Shown here piece by piece: positions 1-11,300 of a stretch of 64,000 nt of DNA (its first letter is position 1; every line of letters begins with the position of its first letter). The notes under the pieces are model-generated. The model had not been told where the DNA came from. It saw only the letters and a list, made by a program, of their open reading frames with translations, and did not search any database. Origin of the DNA: Plazaster borealis (taxonomy: Eukaryota > Echinodermata > Asteroidea > Forcipulatida > Labidiasteridae); NCBI GenBank assembly GCA_021014325.1, contig CM037459.1:15588501-15652500 (forward strand), written 5' to 3'. Both the position numbers and the translations under genes were made by a program.

Positions 1-298
1 TTAGCCTCCCTAGATGTCTGTCGGTTAACCTCCCTAGATGTCTGTCGGTTAGCCTCCCTAGATGTCTGTCGGTTAGCCTCCCTAGATGTCTGTCGGTTAG
101 CCTCCCTAGATGTCTGTCGGTTAGCCTCCCTAGATGTCTGTCGGTTAACCTCCCTAGATGTCTGTCGGTTAGCCTCCCTAGATGTCTGTCGGTTAGCCTC
201 CCTAGATGTCTGTCGGTTAGCCTCCCTAGATGTCTGTCGGTTAGCCTCCCTAGATGTCTGTCGGTTAGCCTCCCTAGATGTCTGTCGGTTAGCCTCCC
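1..298. repeat. 24-bp tandem repeat array (left end cut by window)
   Basis: About 12.4 head-to-tail copies of a 24-bp unit that begins TTAGCCTCCC and ends GTCTGTCGG. Copies are identical except the units at 25 and 145, which read TTAACC in place of TTAGCC; the two variants are five units (120 bp) apart, as expected if a multi-unit block was duplicated. The array breaks off inside a unit at 298, and its left end lies outside the window. Confidence 0.97.
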
Positions 299-524
299 AA
301 AGTCGTAAATCACTGGTGTGATGTGGTTTAATTAAGAAGCGACTTTCTACAGATAACAAATAATAAACTTCAAGGGAAAGCGACTGGGTAAATTTTAAAT
401 GATTTGGGGTTAAACAAATCTGAAATAAAAAGTCGCATCCCCTGGCTGCTGCTCCATACAACCGTTATTCTGATTGGCACCCGAACAAATATTGACAAAA
501 TAGGGAGACCGCCAACATGGAGTT

Positions 525-640
525 ATGGTAGATAGATCAGTTGGTAGAGCGCCGGCACGTTAATCCGGAGGTCGTTGGTTCAAATCCCGCTCTAGTCAAT
601 TTTTCTTTGTTCAACCCCAAATTGTTCTTTATTTTGTACA
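525..640 (+). repeat. tRNA-derived SINE or decayed tRNA (Asn-like GTT anticodon)
   Basis: Both internal RNA polymerase III promoter elements are present: an A box TAGATCAGTTGG at 533-544 and a B box GGTTCAAATCC at 577-587. The anticodon arm is CCGG paired to CCGG around a loop holding GTT. The acceptor stem pairs poorly, and a T run follows at 600-604. The poor acceptor stem and the flanking non-tRNA sequence favour a tRNA-derived SINE head over a working tRNA gene. The family name is not assigned. Confidence 0.6.
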
Positions 641-697
641 AAATGCATAAATATCAACCAGCAAGCCGTTCGGGGGTGGGTTACATGAATTTGTGGT

Positions 698-905
698 GGG
701 GGGCGAATATGAAAGAAAAGTACATCGGCGCTTTAGATCCACCTGTCGCTCAGCGACGAAGGGGATTTGGAAAAAGAAGAAAAAAATGAGGCCCAATTCA
801 AGCCATTTGGTCAATTTTTGCGCTTTTTTTGCGCACATTTGGGTTTTTTAGGGGGGAAGTCGGGGGTGTATTTTGTCTTCTTCTTTTTTGATTTTGGGGA
901 ACTTT
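698..905 (+). repeat. dispersed repeat, copy 1 (partner at 26733-26980)
   Basis: This stretch matches the reverse complement of 26733-26980. Shared landmarks, in order: GGGGGCGAATATGAA, a TACATCGGC block, AATTCAAGCCATTTGGT, TTTTTGCGC and GCGCAC, then a G-rich and T-rich tail. No coding capacity is evident. The class is unknown; a non-autonomous retroelement fragment is possible. Confidence 0.7.
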
Positions 906-2547
906 TACAGGCCTGCCAACCAGATTTGGTTCTGCTCATCTGACCCTATGGACAATCACCCCCTTTCCTCTGCCCTAGCGTAAATCAAAAATGCCTAATT
1001 TGGAGTTAAATAATTCAAAAATAATTAACAAATTAAAAGTTGCAGATGGAAGCAAAAGTAATCCACTTATTGCTGTAGGTAATTGTTAACGGGATTCTTT
1101 AGTTTGACAACAAGGGCAGATGAAGCGCACTAAGAAACACTAAAAGAACTCTCTAATTAAAAGAAAACATGCTGCGATTCCCTCCGCAATCTTTACATTA
1201 AAATGATAAAATAACACAAAGTAAACTTCATTTTGGAACTGAAAATAAAACATAATTGAAAGGTGTTGTTGCTTTTATATTTAATCATTGTTTCTCCAGA
1301 ACCGGTGAATTAAATACTCGACCAGCATGCCGCTGCAGTTGATGAGTGTACAATGTGACTGCGGTGCAAATGGATAAGAATAACAACTCAATGTCTGATA
1401 GAAACAACCACACTATAAAATGTTTGTAACATAAATGAAAATAAACGAAACTGTTAACAATATTTTGAGGCAGTGAGTTAATAAAAGATGCTGTGTCCGA
1501 TTTTTCCCGATTTTACTCCCAAAATTAGATTTGAATTTTTTATATAATGTTTTATAGATTCAAGAAAGTTTAGTAAGGTATTGCACGGAAAAACCGCCGA
1601 TGCTAAGTGGTATGAAAAACAAACAAAAATGAATTATTGTCGGATCCTGAAATTATCTCAAGTACATCAGCCATTTACAAACAATATTGTGTATGTTACA
1701 TTTATTTTGTTTTGTCCGTGGCAAATGCAAAATTTTGTTGTTTCGTTTTAAAACAGTACCGTATCATCTGTCAAAGTTCGGTCAGAGAAAACAATACAAA
1801 ACAGGGTTTTCAGTGACTAGTCAGCAGGACCAGTCAGTTTTTCATTTCACTGGTCCGTCAACTTCTTCACTTATCCATAATCATATAGGGATGCTTTTCA
1901 ACACTGAACTATCAAGCCTACTTGGATTGTATTTCGACTGGTCCCGGGTGTTTGAACTGGCATTTGCCCAGCGGACGGATGCAAACAAACAAATATCCCT
2001 TCGGCGAAAATCGGTCCATGCAACATTAAGTTTATGTATTATAATGATTTGCCTCAGTACTACCATTCGTAGCAGCTATTGTGGTGGTGTCCTCAAGGGC
2101 CTGTGAAGTTGCCGTTTGGGTCGCATTCTGTGCTGTTGATTTAATCATTAAATCACCTTTTTTCAAATAAAACGATTAATAACCACCTAACACTGTTGTC
2201 CTCATCAAGCTTTGACAAGTCCAGTACACAAAACATTGCATTGTGTTCCTCACACGTTTTTCGATTCTGTCTAAACACACACACATGTCAACGGTCAATG
2301 TTTCGTTAAAGGCCTAGTCTTGATTGGCGACGTTCATATTGTTAACGCAGTCGCCGATATCGCAACACGAATTACTGTCCGTAACACGAAGTACTGGAGA
2401 AGAGATATCTGTATCGCACGAACATTTGGATAAAAACGAGCTGTTTCGATCCAGATTTATAGACTTACCCAGTCCCTCCGAGTCAGCCTCATAAACAGTC
2501 GAATTGCGCCCTCTACCGGTGACTAATACAAAAAAAACAGCGTCGCC
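906..2547. other. no gene seen
   Basis: AT-rich sequence with only short open frames, none showing a recognisable family, splice-bounded exon or repeated structure. Two overlapping frames near 1690-2100 have no motif I can name. Confidence 0.6.
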
Positions 2548-2660
2548 AATCAAGACTATCAAAGACCCTGCAAGGGCTCGAAACGTCGGGCCATTAACTA
2601 TTTTGTGCATTTATGTCCTTTTGGTTGGTAAGCAGTTTGCAACAGCTTATTCTATTTGCT
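2548..2660 (+). repeat. Penelope-like / hammerhead-related tail repeat, copy 1
   Basis: It carries a GACCCTGCAAGGG hairpin followed by CTCGAAACGTCGGGCC, then TTAACTATTT and a TCCTTTTGGTT...AAGCAGTTTGCAACAGCT tail. The same ordered landmarks recur at 10766-10960 (+) and, in part, at 10190-10330 (-). The hairpin-then-GAAACGTC layout resembles the minimal hammerhead ribozymes of Penelope-like retroelements, though the CTGATGA core half is not intact here. The family assignment is inference. Confidence 0.5.
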
Positions 2661-5454
2661 CGTAATTTTTTTACGACAGCTGTCTCATTCACAGATTTCT
2701 GATGGACTTATGGCTTTAGATTCGTTTGCCATTTTGAAATCATTTGCATACAAAAATGAAGACCAACTTGAAACAATTAAAATGTGCGCAACGAGAACTG
2801 AATTTTAAATATAGAACACTTTTAAGTACTTCCTTACATGTATGTGGGGTGAATTGTCGATGTCCTTCATTGCACCACAGTGAAGTTACGACATGTACAG
2901 TGTATGTAAAATTTGCGGAAACGCTGTACAAGGAAATGGCTCAAGTCCTTTATATGATATGACACACCTTAACCTTATCTACTGAAACTGTTTGGAGTAT
3001 TATGTTACACAAGACTTGCAAAATATGGTTTACAGAGGGATAACTTTAAGTAAAAGTTAAAACCATATGTGTTTTCTCACTGCACTTTCGCTGAATCATG
3101 TTATTATTATGAGTTGTTCTTTAACAGAGTGCCACGAACCACACGCACCATACTTGCAGGTGGGCGCCCCATACCGGTACCCTTCCCGATCGGCTTTTTA
3201 ACTATTTGAGTTCAAAAGTTATTCGGGAAAAGTGAGGGTAGATCACACTTTTAATACAAGCTACACCTTAATCGCAGTTGGCCGACAGTGTCCCCATTGA
3301 CACATTTTTTCAAATTGACAAACCCCCACTTGATCAGGGACACCTTTCACCTTTTAAAAGCAGTATTGGTATTCACTGGATTTTTCATTGTGTGGTGGTT
3401 AACGTGACTGATGTATGTTCATGAAAAAAATCGTTTTCAATATTTTCTGCCAGGTTGAGGCAGTACAATTAGAAATTCTTCTCTGATGGTAACTTGGTTG
3501 CAGGGTATTACAGATTGGCGAGGCGAATAGTTTATCCTCACAAGTGAAGTTTCATACAGAGTGTTTCAGCAACAACTAAGCCTACTCATGAATGTCGATT
3601 CGGAACTTGGGAGACGATCTGGAACTAGTACTACGAAAACCCTGCACATTAGGTCTACAAGCTTTGGTAATTTTAAAAGTTTAAGTAGTTTTAACACTCA
3701 TAGGAAACATAACAAACAGGAAAACGACTAGGTAAGTCGTTCCGTTCCTGCAAAGTATTAACAAAATTCTCAAATAGTGTTCAAATATTCTATATCAAGA
3801 TCTAGCCGTATATATATTGCACACCGAAGGAAACAAAATAGCGTATATTCAACAGATCAATGCAACAGTAAGTTGACAGGCAAACGTATATAAACGTTTT
3901 ATATTGGTGGGTGGAGAATCGAGGGTTGAACAAAAAAGAAAATTAAAAAGATATACGCTTACACTACACAACTTTTGCTATCCAGGTATTTCAAGTATTT
4001 CCGGGTTCATTATTATTTCGACCCACCGGTGATATGATGTAGGCCTACAGTTGTTTTCTATTGGTGGTGTTCATACACACAATATTTACAAGCGTTTGCT
4101 TCCAACATCTTTGGGAAAGAGAAAGGGCCGATATGAGCAATGGAGTCCTTCAAAATATTAGCCGTCATCATGACCCACAACCACAAACAAAAAGGTCTAC
4201 TGTACGGTACTATCCTATGGGACATTATAACCACTTTTAATTCATAGATACCTATCTCTGTGTACATTTTGTACAACCATAGAGGAAGGAATATACACAC
4301 GAAATAGTATACTTACCACCACATAACCAATTTCCTAAGTACACCACCAAGCACAACTGAAGTAATACCGCCCAACGGGCCATGGTGGTCCCGGGTACGT
4401 CACTCTTGAAATACGGTGCAGAATTCTTCGCAACCTAGAAACTGATCTTATAGTTTTAGATCAAAAATCTTCGATGTTCCCGCAAGATTCTAGTCCTACT
4501 GCCAAGCTTAAAAAGTGGACTGTTGCGCTGACAGACGTGGTGCGTTTCCAGGTCTGCGTTTGCGATGGGTATAGTCTCTCCTGTACAACTCCGACCGTGC
4601 GCACTGGGGTGAGTAGAGCCTTTCCAAACAATCACCAGGAACAGAAGTTACACCTACTCATGAATATTCATTAACGTCCTGAGATATCTGTTATGTGTAC
4701 GCAGTTTGCAAGTAAAAAAGTAGTTCTTTTAATCATTAGCTGTTATCAATAGTATGAATGGGTATCTATATAGGCCCGATAGAGATGGCACGTACGTCTA
4801 CCCAATGGGGTCATTGGTACGGTACTATACAAACAATTATTCGATCCAACTTAATCATACTTTGGTACAGCATGCCCGTAGCTCCTTCTTTCAAATTTTG
4901 CCTTCATCATGTTGTCTTGCATACAAAAAAAGCTCCACAGAAAACTGACACATTGTGAATAATGATAACTTAAAGTTGGATGGCCCAATTTTCGCAGAAA
5001 GAACTTTAATGTAAAGGATTTTTTCTCTGAACGAATTTTAACAGAGGATGTTCGCCATGAAAAACATACAAAAACTGTTGCATATGCGATGGACAATGCA
5101 CAAAATACATGCATAAATACATTTTTAGTTTTTAGTTAAAAAAATATCACTTATAATTGGCGGATTTGTTTTGTGCTTTACCTAAAAAATAAACGACAAC
5201 AACAACAACGACAACGACAACTCGGGGAAGCTCATCAGAGTGCACCCAGAGAGCATACGTCATCGCATCGTTCTCTTTGGCCCTTGTCATCAAGCCGTTA
5301 ACTCACCCCGTTATACCAGGAATCTTGAATCTACCTGTGAATACCAATTTCGTTACAAAATTTATCTCACACGATTTATTTACGCACAATTTATTTTTAT
5401 ATCTGTCACATTACTTTTTTTCAACCCCAAAAACCTATTGGTGGAATAATTAAA
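2661..5454. other. no gene seen
   Basis: Non-coding, AT-rich sequence. Frames at 4058-4300 (-), 4474-4674 and 4754-4958 are short and lack family motifs. A CAA/CGA-rich simple run lies near 5198-5220, and TAGGCCTA occurs at 4040. Nothing else stands out. Confidence 0.55.
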
Positions 5455-5770
5455 TCTAAAACTAACAATGTAATAAATGAAATCTGGGAACTTAAAAGAA
5501 CATGAAGAAATAGGCTAGTGCTCGACCTCCAACATCCGGCTCGAAGTGTCAAATTGTGTATTTACACCGACTGCGCAAACCGTGTCGACTGCACTAACAA
5601 ACTAAAGTTAGGTTTATTAAAGGGATATATAAGTGCTTCGTTACTTAGCGCGAAAACAGACCATGTGTCGCATGGATTTTACGTGATGTTGAATGGCGTC
5701 GCCGGGACTACGACGTCCTAGTTTTGCGCAATTTGGGTACCGTACTATAACAAAATGTAGCTGCTTGCTC
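5455..5770 (+). repeat. direct repeat, left copy
   Basis: It resembles 5870-6165 in the same orientation, about 413 bp apart. Shared landmarks in order: GCTCGACCTC, AACATCCGG, TCGAA.TGTCAA, AGTGCTTCGTTACT, GCG.GAAAACAGAC and CCTA.TTTTGC. The copies have diverged by substitutions and small indels, so the duplication is old. Confidence 0.7.
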
Positions 5771-5869
5771 TAATTTGCATGCGTGTACGTCAAGGATCAC
5801 GACGATTGCCTTTTTATTGCATGTTCTTTCATGGTCAAACGTAAAGCGGAAGTTAAGGTCAACTTTAAA

Positions 5870-6165
5870 ATAATAAAAAAATTAAAAAACAGATTTTGGG
5901 AATGAGGAAATATAGAAATATAGCTCGACCTCTAACATCCGGTTCGAAATGTCAATTTGCGAATTTACGCTGAAAGTGTTACACAAAGCGTAATTAACTG
6001 CACTTACAAACCGAGGTCTACAGGTTATATGTTAATTCAGGGAAGTGCTTCGTTACTACGCGAGAAAACAGACTTTTAGTGACGTTGCATTATTATGGAA
6101 TCCACGAAACAATGAGGTCCTAATTTTGCTCACGCAATACTGGACTGTGCCAAGCTAACTATTTT
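5870..6165 (+). repeat. direct repeat, right copy
   Basis: Partner of 5455-5770. The left shoulder (GAAATCTGGGAA in one copy, CAGATTTTGGGAATGAGGAAA in the other) also matches, so the repeated unit starts before the GCTCGACC landmark. It may be two insertions of one element or a tandem duplication; no target-site duplication was resolved. Confidence 0.65.
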
Positions 6166-6776
6166 GAGAGTCAAGAGGTAAGCGCCGCGTCACCTAAAAT
6201 TCGCACTTCACTCTGTAACACACGAGAACATTGACTGCCAAAATGGCGCAACTAAGATTATTATGATAATTGATAATTGTGAATAATTGTAACGTCAGGT
6301 GAATTTGTTCAAGAGCCCAAAACACCGGTGAACCACATCGAGATGACATACACGCAGACATGACGTCACTCTAAAAAATTTGTTGAGTTGATTTTGGTTT
6401 ATTAAACGGTTAAACGAGAAGCTGGCAAAAACAACTTCTTTAATCTGATTGCTGTATTTTGTGAGTCAAGTGTCGATCGATTGCCCTCAAAGATGTCAGA
6501 TTTAAATTCTATATACATTTTTAAAAATCGTTTGTATGTGCCTTTTAACTCTTTACTTTGCATAAACCATACTTCTTTGAGCATGGAATGGAGCATTTGA
6601 TAAATTAATAAGAGTCAGTGATATTTTCAATCTATCTTGTAAAGAAATAATCAATGTTTTGATAACTGTTATGATTAGATGAGAACATTGACCAGGCCTA
6701 AACCATAAATCAATTAAGTTCTACATAAATCCAAAGAGTTACCCAGGTTAAAATTACTTTTAGAATCTTTGAAGTC
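6166..6776. other. no gene seen
   Basis: AT-rich sequence. A 64-codon minus-strand frame at 6402-6596 has no recognisable motif and no splice evidence. Confidence 0.55.
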
Positions 6777-7122
6777 TTAAAGGCATCGTACACGCACGGT
6801 AATTGTCAAAGACCAATGTTCTCATTTGGTGTATCCCAACATATACATAAAATAACAAGCCTGTGAAAATTTTGGCTCAATTGGTCTTCGAAGTTGCAAG
6901 AAAATGATGAAAGAAAAAACACCTTTGTTGTACTATTATTTGTGTGCTTTCAGATAGGAATAAAAACTTCTTGCAAGAAGTTTTTTATTATTTTAGTGAG
7001 AAATTACCTCTTTCTCAAAAACTACGTTACTTCAGAGGGAGTCGTTTCTCACAATGTTTTATACTATCAACAGCTCTCCGTTGCTCGTTACCAAGTCAGT
7101 TTTTATGCTACGATGCCTTTAA
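6777..7122 (+). mobile_element. TTAA-flanked MITE, family B, full-length copy
   Basis: Bounded by TTAA on both sides, with ends AAAGGCATCGTA and TACGATGCCTTT that are inverted copies. Internal landmarks are CAAAGACCA, CCCAACATAT, a CTTCTTGCAAGAAG palindrome and AAAACTACGTTACTTC. Other copies lie at 28704-29072 (-), 37498-37835 and, degraded, 9055-9345. TTAA targets are typical of piggyBac-like transposons. No transposase is encoded. Confidence 0.8.
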
Positions 7123-8152
7123 TGATGATGATTTTATAATCTCGCACATTCAAAAAAAGTATCATTTTTGTGTAATGGTCTTTTTCTTAAAATTTTCCTC
7201 AAATAAATGCAGATGTGTCAGTCGTGCGTTAACTGTTAACTTTAATTGAAACGTTAATTGAAACGTTTCGAAAGTGATGTAGAAAAGTCTCACAGTCTGA
7301 AACAGTCTGAAACAAGTTTTCGAACCAAGTTAGAATTGAAGTGGTAAACGGACCACGTTTGAATTTGCAGAACCCTTGCACGCGAGGATTGCTGCTTTTT
7401 CACCGTTGTTTGTGTGTGTGTCAGTTTCATTTTCAGTTGATGCATTGCGAAATAGGAACAGTGCAGGAAATCCTGAGGTACAAACCCGGACATAGTTGCC
7501 TCTTTTCACCAAGGACCGGCAGTATTAATGCACACTGTCAATCATTAAGCCCCGCCCACAGGACCAAGTTGTTCACAACTGAAGTTACCATAGAGCATGG
7601 AGGAAGTACTAACAAAACAACCAATGACGTAAAGGGTGTTGGTTTTTTGAGTGCACCAGTAGTGTGGTCCTTTCAATGTAGCAAGGTCCTACTTACATAT
7701 GCATGATCTTTACGCAAGCATGAGCTCAATTGTCAATTGAAGGCCACTTTCTTTTGTTCAGAATAAAGGTATCAGAATGACCCCCAAAACAGTGCGTGCA
7801 GGACCAGGTACGATATCCGCCTTATACAAACTCTACAATATGTAAATTTTGGTAGCGGAAATGGTTGCCTGCCTTGCGCGCGTGGTAATGATATTTTCCA
7901 ATAGTAGTGTGTGACGCCCAGTGAGCTTCGGATGAAATTGGGTGTTGACGATTCTTAGCCGCTGGACCCATCAAAACAAGGTATAGAGAATTTCAGACAA
8001 CTCAACGAGATTTGTTAGTGTCGAGTGGAACACTTGCCGTTGGTCTTTAAACGAGTTTGGGCTGTCGTTCATGCGATTGGGACCCAATCTGTCAAGGGAA
8101 AGTATTTCGAGAAGTTTACTCGGGTGAAGAGGTCACATATCGTCGAGACAAC
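7123..8152 (+). other. region upstream of DUOXA start, including presumed 5' UTR
   Basis: No exon or transposon was recognised. The frame of DUOXA exon 1 stays open leftward from the ATG to about 8057 but contains no earlier in-frame ATG, so part of this stretch is probably 5' UTR. I could not place a promoter or transcription start. Confidence 0.45.
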
Positions 8153-8317
8153 ATGGGGATCCCGTATAGTGCCTTACGAACGGGGGGAGCACCGACACAG
8201 TATCTCCCAAATAAAACAGCTGTGACGGCAGACGTGACAGAGGCAGGGTTTATCTTTGCTTTCCTCATCATTGCCCTATCGTTCTTCATTATTCTGCCTG
8301 GTATACGAGGCTCTCAG
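8153..8317 (+). CDS. DUOXA: DUOXA exon 1 (start codon)
   Basis: Encodes residues 1-55, ending in phase 0 before GTACGT. The ATG is the first in its frame and has A at -3 and G at +4. The segment covers an N-terminal tail with NKT at residue 20, then the first membrane helix and the ILPGIRG motif that follows TM1 throughout the family. Confidence 0.9.
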
Positions 8318-11300
8318 GTACGTGGAAATATTTCGTCCTGTTGGGACTCACGTTCATTTTATCTCAGTACTTGTGCCAAGTCAGGGCTTGGAGGTAATGT
8401 AATGGCCAATGAATTGATAGTCCTTTCCGCTAAAATTCTGCATCCGGCCACCACTCTATCTTCCTTAATTTTAGGTCAAATTATATCCTTACCTGTCCAG
8501 AAGGGTTGACATAATGTATAAAGAGAGGCACAAGCACTTTGAACTGTTACAAAGTGTCAAAATCATGAGGAAAAGCAATTTTCGGGTCTATGGTGGTCTT
8601 GACAATGCTGCTCGCTACACTCCATTTTTAGTTCCTTTGGGCATGAGTGCGCGAGAGTCTGCGCGATGAAATGTGGGCTTGAATTTTCCTTGTTAAAGGT
8701 CAAAGATTAGCGTTTCAGCTACCAATTCGATATAAAAAGAATATAAAGTACAACATCCAATAAAACCTCAAATAAATCCCTTAAAAAGTGGTGTGCCGGA
8801 TGCGGATTTTTTTCCGTCTAAAGTCAGCGTGCGAAAGTTCAAAGTTTTAGGTCTTAAAGACCGACATTCTTAAAAGGTCATGTGAGTCTGCGTATGTCAA
8901 GTATGTGTGCTTTCCCGTGCATTAGTGCATGCACAGTTGGGTACACTCCATGGTTTGAACTTTGAGCTCAATGTGCCTCATGTTTCATGGAGATCCATGT
9001 TGTAACAACAAACGATCGATATACAGGACAGATAATAGGATAGTATATCAATTTAAAGTTAATGTACAACATTGGTAATTGTCAAAGACCAGTATCCACA
9101 CTTGATGTGACCCAACATATTAAATAACAAACATGTGAAAGTTTAGGCTAAATCGGTCTTCGGAGTCATGAGAGAACAGTAAACAAAAACATTATATATT
9201 TTCACTGTTTTCAAACATCCGATTTTATCACCAGTTTTACTCATTTCCTAAAAACTAAAGCATTTCAAGCAAAACTATTTCAAGGGAAGTTTCCCACCAT
9301 GACCATCTTTATACCATGTAAGTTGTGTGCACATCTGTGAACATTTATATTTTCAACCTTACCAATGTTGTATACACCCTTTAAAGGATCATAGTTCACA
9401 GTCGACTAGCCATATAAATATGGCTTTACTTTTGCCCCATTTTAACAGTTTGGTTTTCTAACCCTTGGTCGGGATGGCGCAATGGTATCTTTCCTCGCCT
9501 TCCACCTCTAGGACCCCGATTCGAATCACGCCGGGGGCACTACGTGGATTGGGTTTTCAGTCCCTACCTGACTGCGTGGGTTTTCCCCTGGAATAATCTC
9601 TGGGGTTTTCCTCCCACATCATGCACATCTAAAACTAAAACTTCCTTCATTGTCTTCTCTCCATTGGGTTATTGGCTAGTACAGTGATTAAGTTCGCTTT
9701 TCTGAGAGTCCTTGGCTTCACAACCAGAATAAATGAAATGAAAAATGATATTAAACAAAGCCAATGTCAAAGCATACGAATAACAGCTACATAACATTTT
9801 GGACAAAATTGTGAAAATGGCGGTCGGATTCGATAATATTTCCCCGAAGTAGTAATTACGAGTGAAATAGTGGAGATCGGATTCTGTATTTTCCCAAGAA
9901 ATGTTGTAATCATTCTATGAGATAAACTGGGTCTCGCATCGACAAAATCATGCAAGCCACTTGGCATCCGACTCAATTTGGATTATTAATCTTTTCCGTG
10001 AGACTTTCGGTCTGGTGTTATTTTCGTCAGGTAATTCTTTTGATTACAGGTTATGGCACTGGTTTTATTCGTTAATTATTTATCAAATCAAAACCAATAT
10101 GAAAAAGGGTTAATATTTGTTGGCAAAAACAAAGATTTAAGCAAAGATTTCGAACAATTATTCGTCGAATAAAAAAAGGTGTGGAGGATTAATTGAAATA
10201 GAAATAGCAAAAAATAGTTAGTGGTCTGACGTTTCGACCATAGCAGAGTCTCTCTCGATGACATCACACATTAGACGGTTATACTGGTGTAACAGAAGCA
10301 GTCAGGTGGAAAGAGATGACAGATAATAATAATAACTGGTTCTTATATAAAAGCACGCAGAAAACCCCAGGAGATGAACAATGAAGAGAATGACAAAGCT
10401 GGATACACCTTTCGGACATCACTTCAATTTTCCTAATCACTCCATTTCTGACATGATTTTACAGGGCATCGAGGCACTAGGTAACCACAGAGAGACTGTT
10501 CGTCTGAATGGGGAGAAACTGTAGATAAAGCGCCTCCAGACCATTCAAACCCATGGTCTTAACATCAAACAAGAAAATTAATAATAACTTTTTGTCTTTG
10601 CCTTCCCCTTTTTAGTCTGCCTCGTTCACTAATTAAATACTTTTTTTCTGCTTCCCATCATTGTTGTTGTCTTTTGTGTTCCCAACCTCTTGTGGTCAAA
10701 CAGCCCCTCCCTCTCCCCTTTTTGAACTCCTTCTTCAGAGTTCGATCCTTGCCTTTTCTGTGTGCTTTCATCTCTGTCATCTCTTTCCACTTGACTGCTT
10801 TTGTCACACCAGTGTCGTGTTGTCATTTGTAGCCTTCAAGAAAGACTCTGCTAGGGTCGAAACGTCAGGCCAGTAGGCCACTAACTATTTGTTTGCATTT
10901 ATACCGTAGGTCCTTTTGGTTCAAGCAGTTTGCAACAGCTAATTATATTTTCTCAAATAGAAATAGCCTCATGTCTTGCCGTTTATGAATAGAGCGCTTT
11001 TTAAAAAATCCATGTTTATTTTCATTTTAATGGTCTTTGACGTAATTTACCTTAATTTAGTTTCTTTGTGTCTGATGGTTACAGAGGCTGTATGCTTTGA
11101 TACGTTTCGTGGTGGCAATGTTCATTGGAGCTGGAATATTATGTAAGTTTATGGTTTATTTTAAGACATATTCTACTTTTAACCTTTTCACCTCCTGTAT
11201 GTATTATGATTTAAAAGAAAACCTCCACCTCACTATACCAACCTACCACCACCAATCTCTATACCTCCCTTCCCACCCCCCCCCCCGAATCGTGACCTTC

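Noticed and set aside
1..298. Telomeric repeat
   Set aside because: The unit is 24 bp and begins TTAGCC, not the animal telomere hexamer TTAGGG.
2314..2610. 98-codon minus-strand frame
   Set aside because: Its start overlaps the GAAACGTC tail repeat and it has no recognisable domain; probably chance.
8057..8152. N-terminal extension of DUOXA starting at 8057
   Set aside because: The codon at 8057 is TTG, not ATG. The first in-frame ATG is 8153, with a strong initiation context and a family-typical length before TM1.
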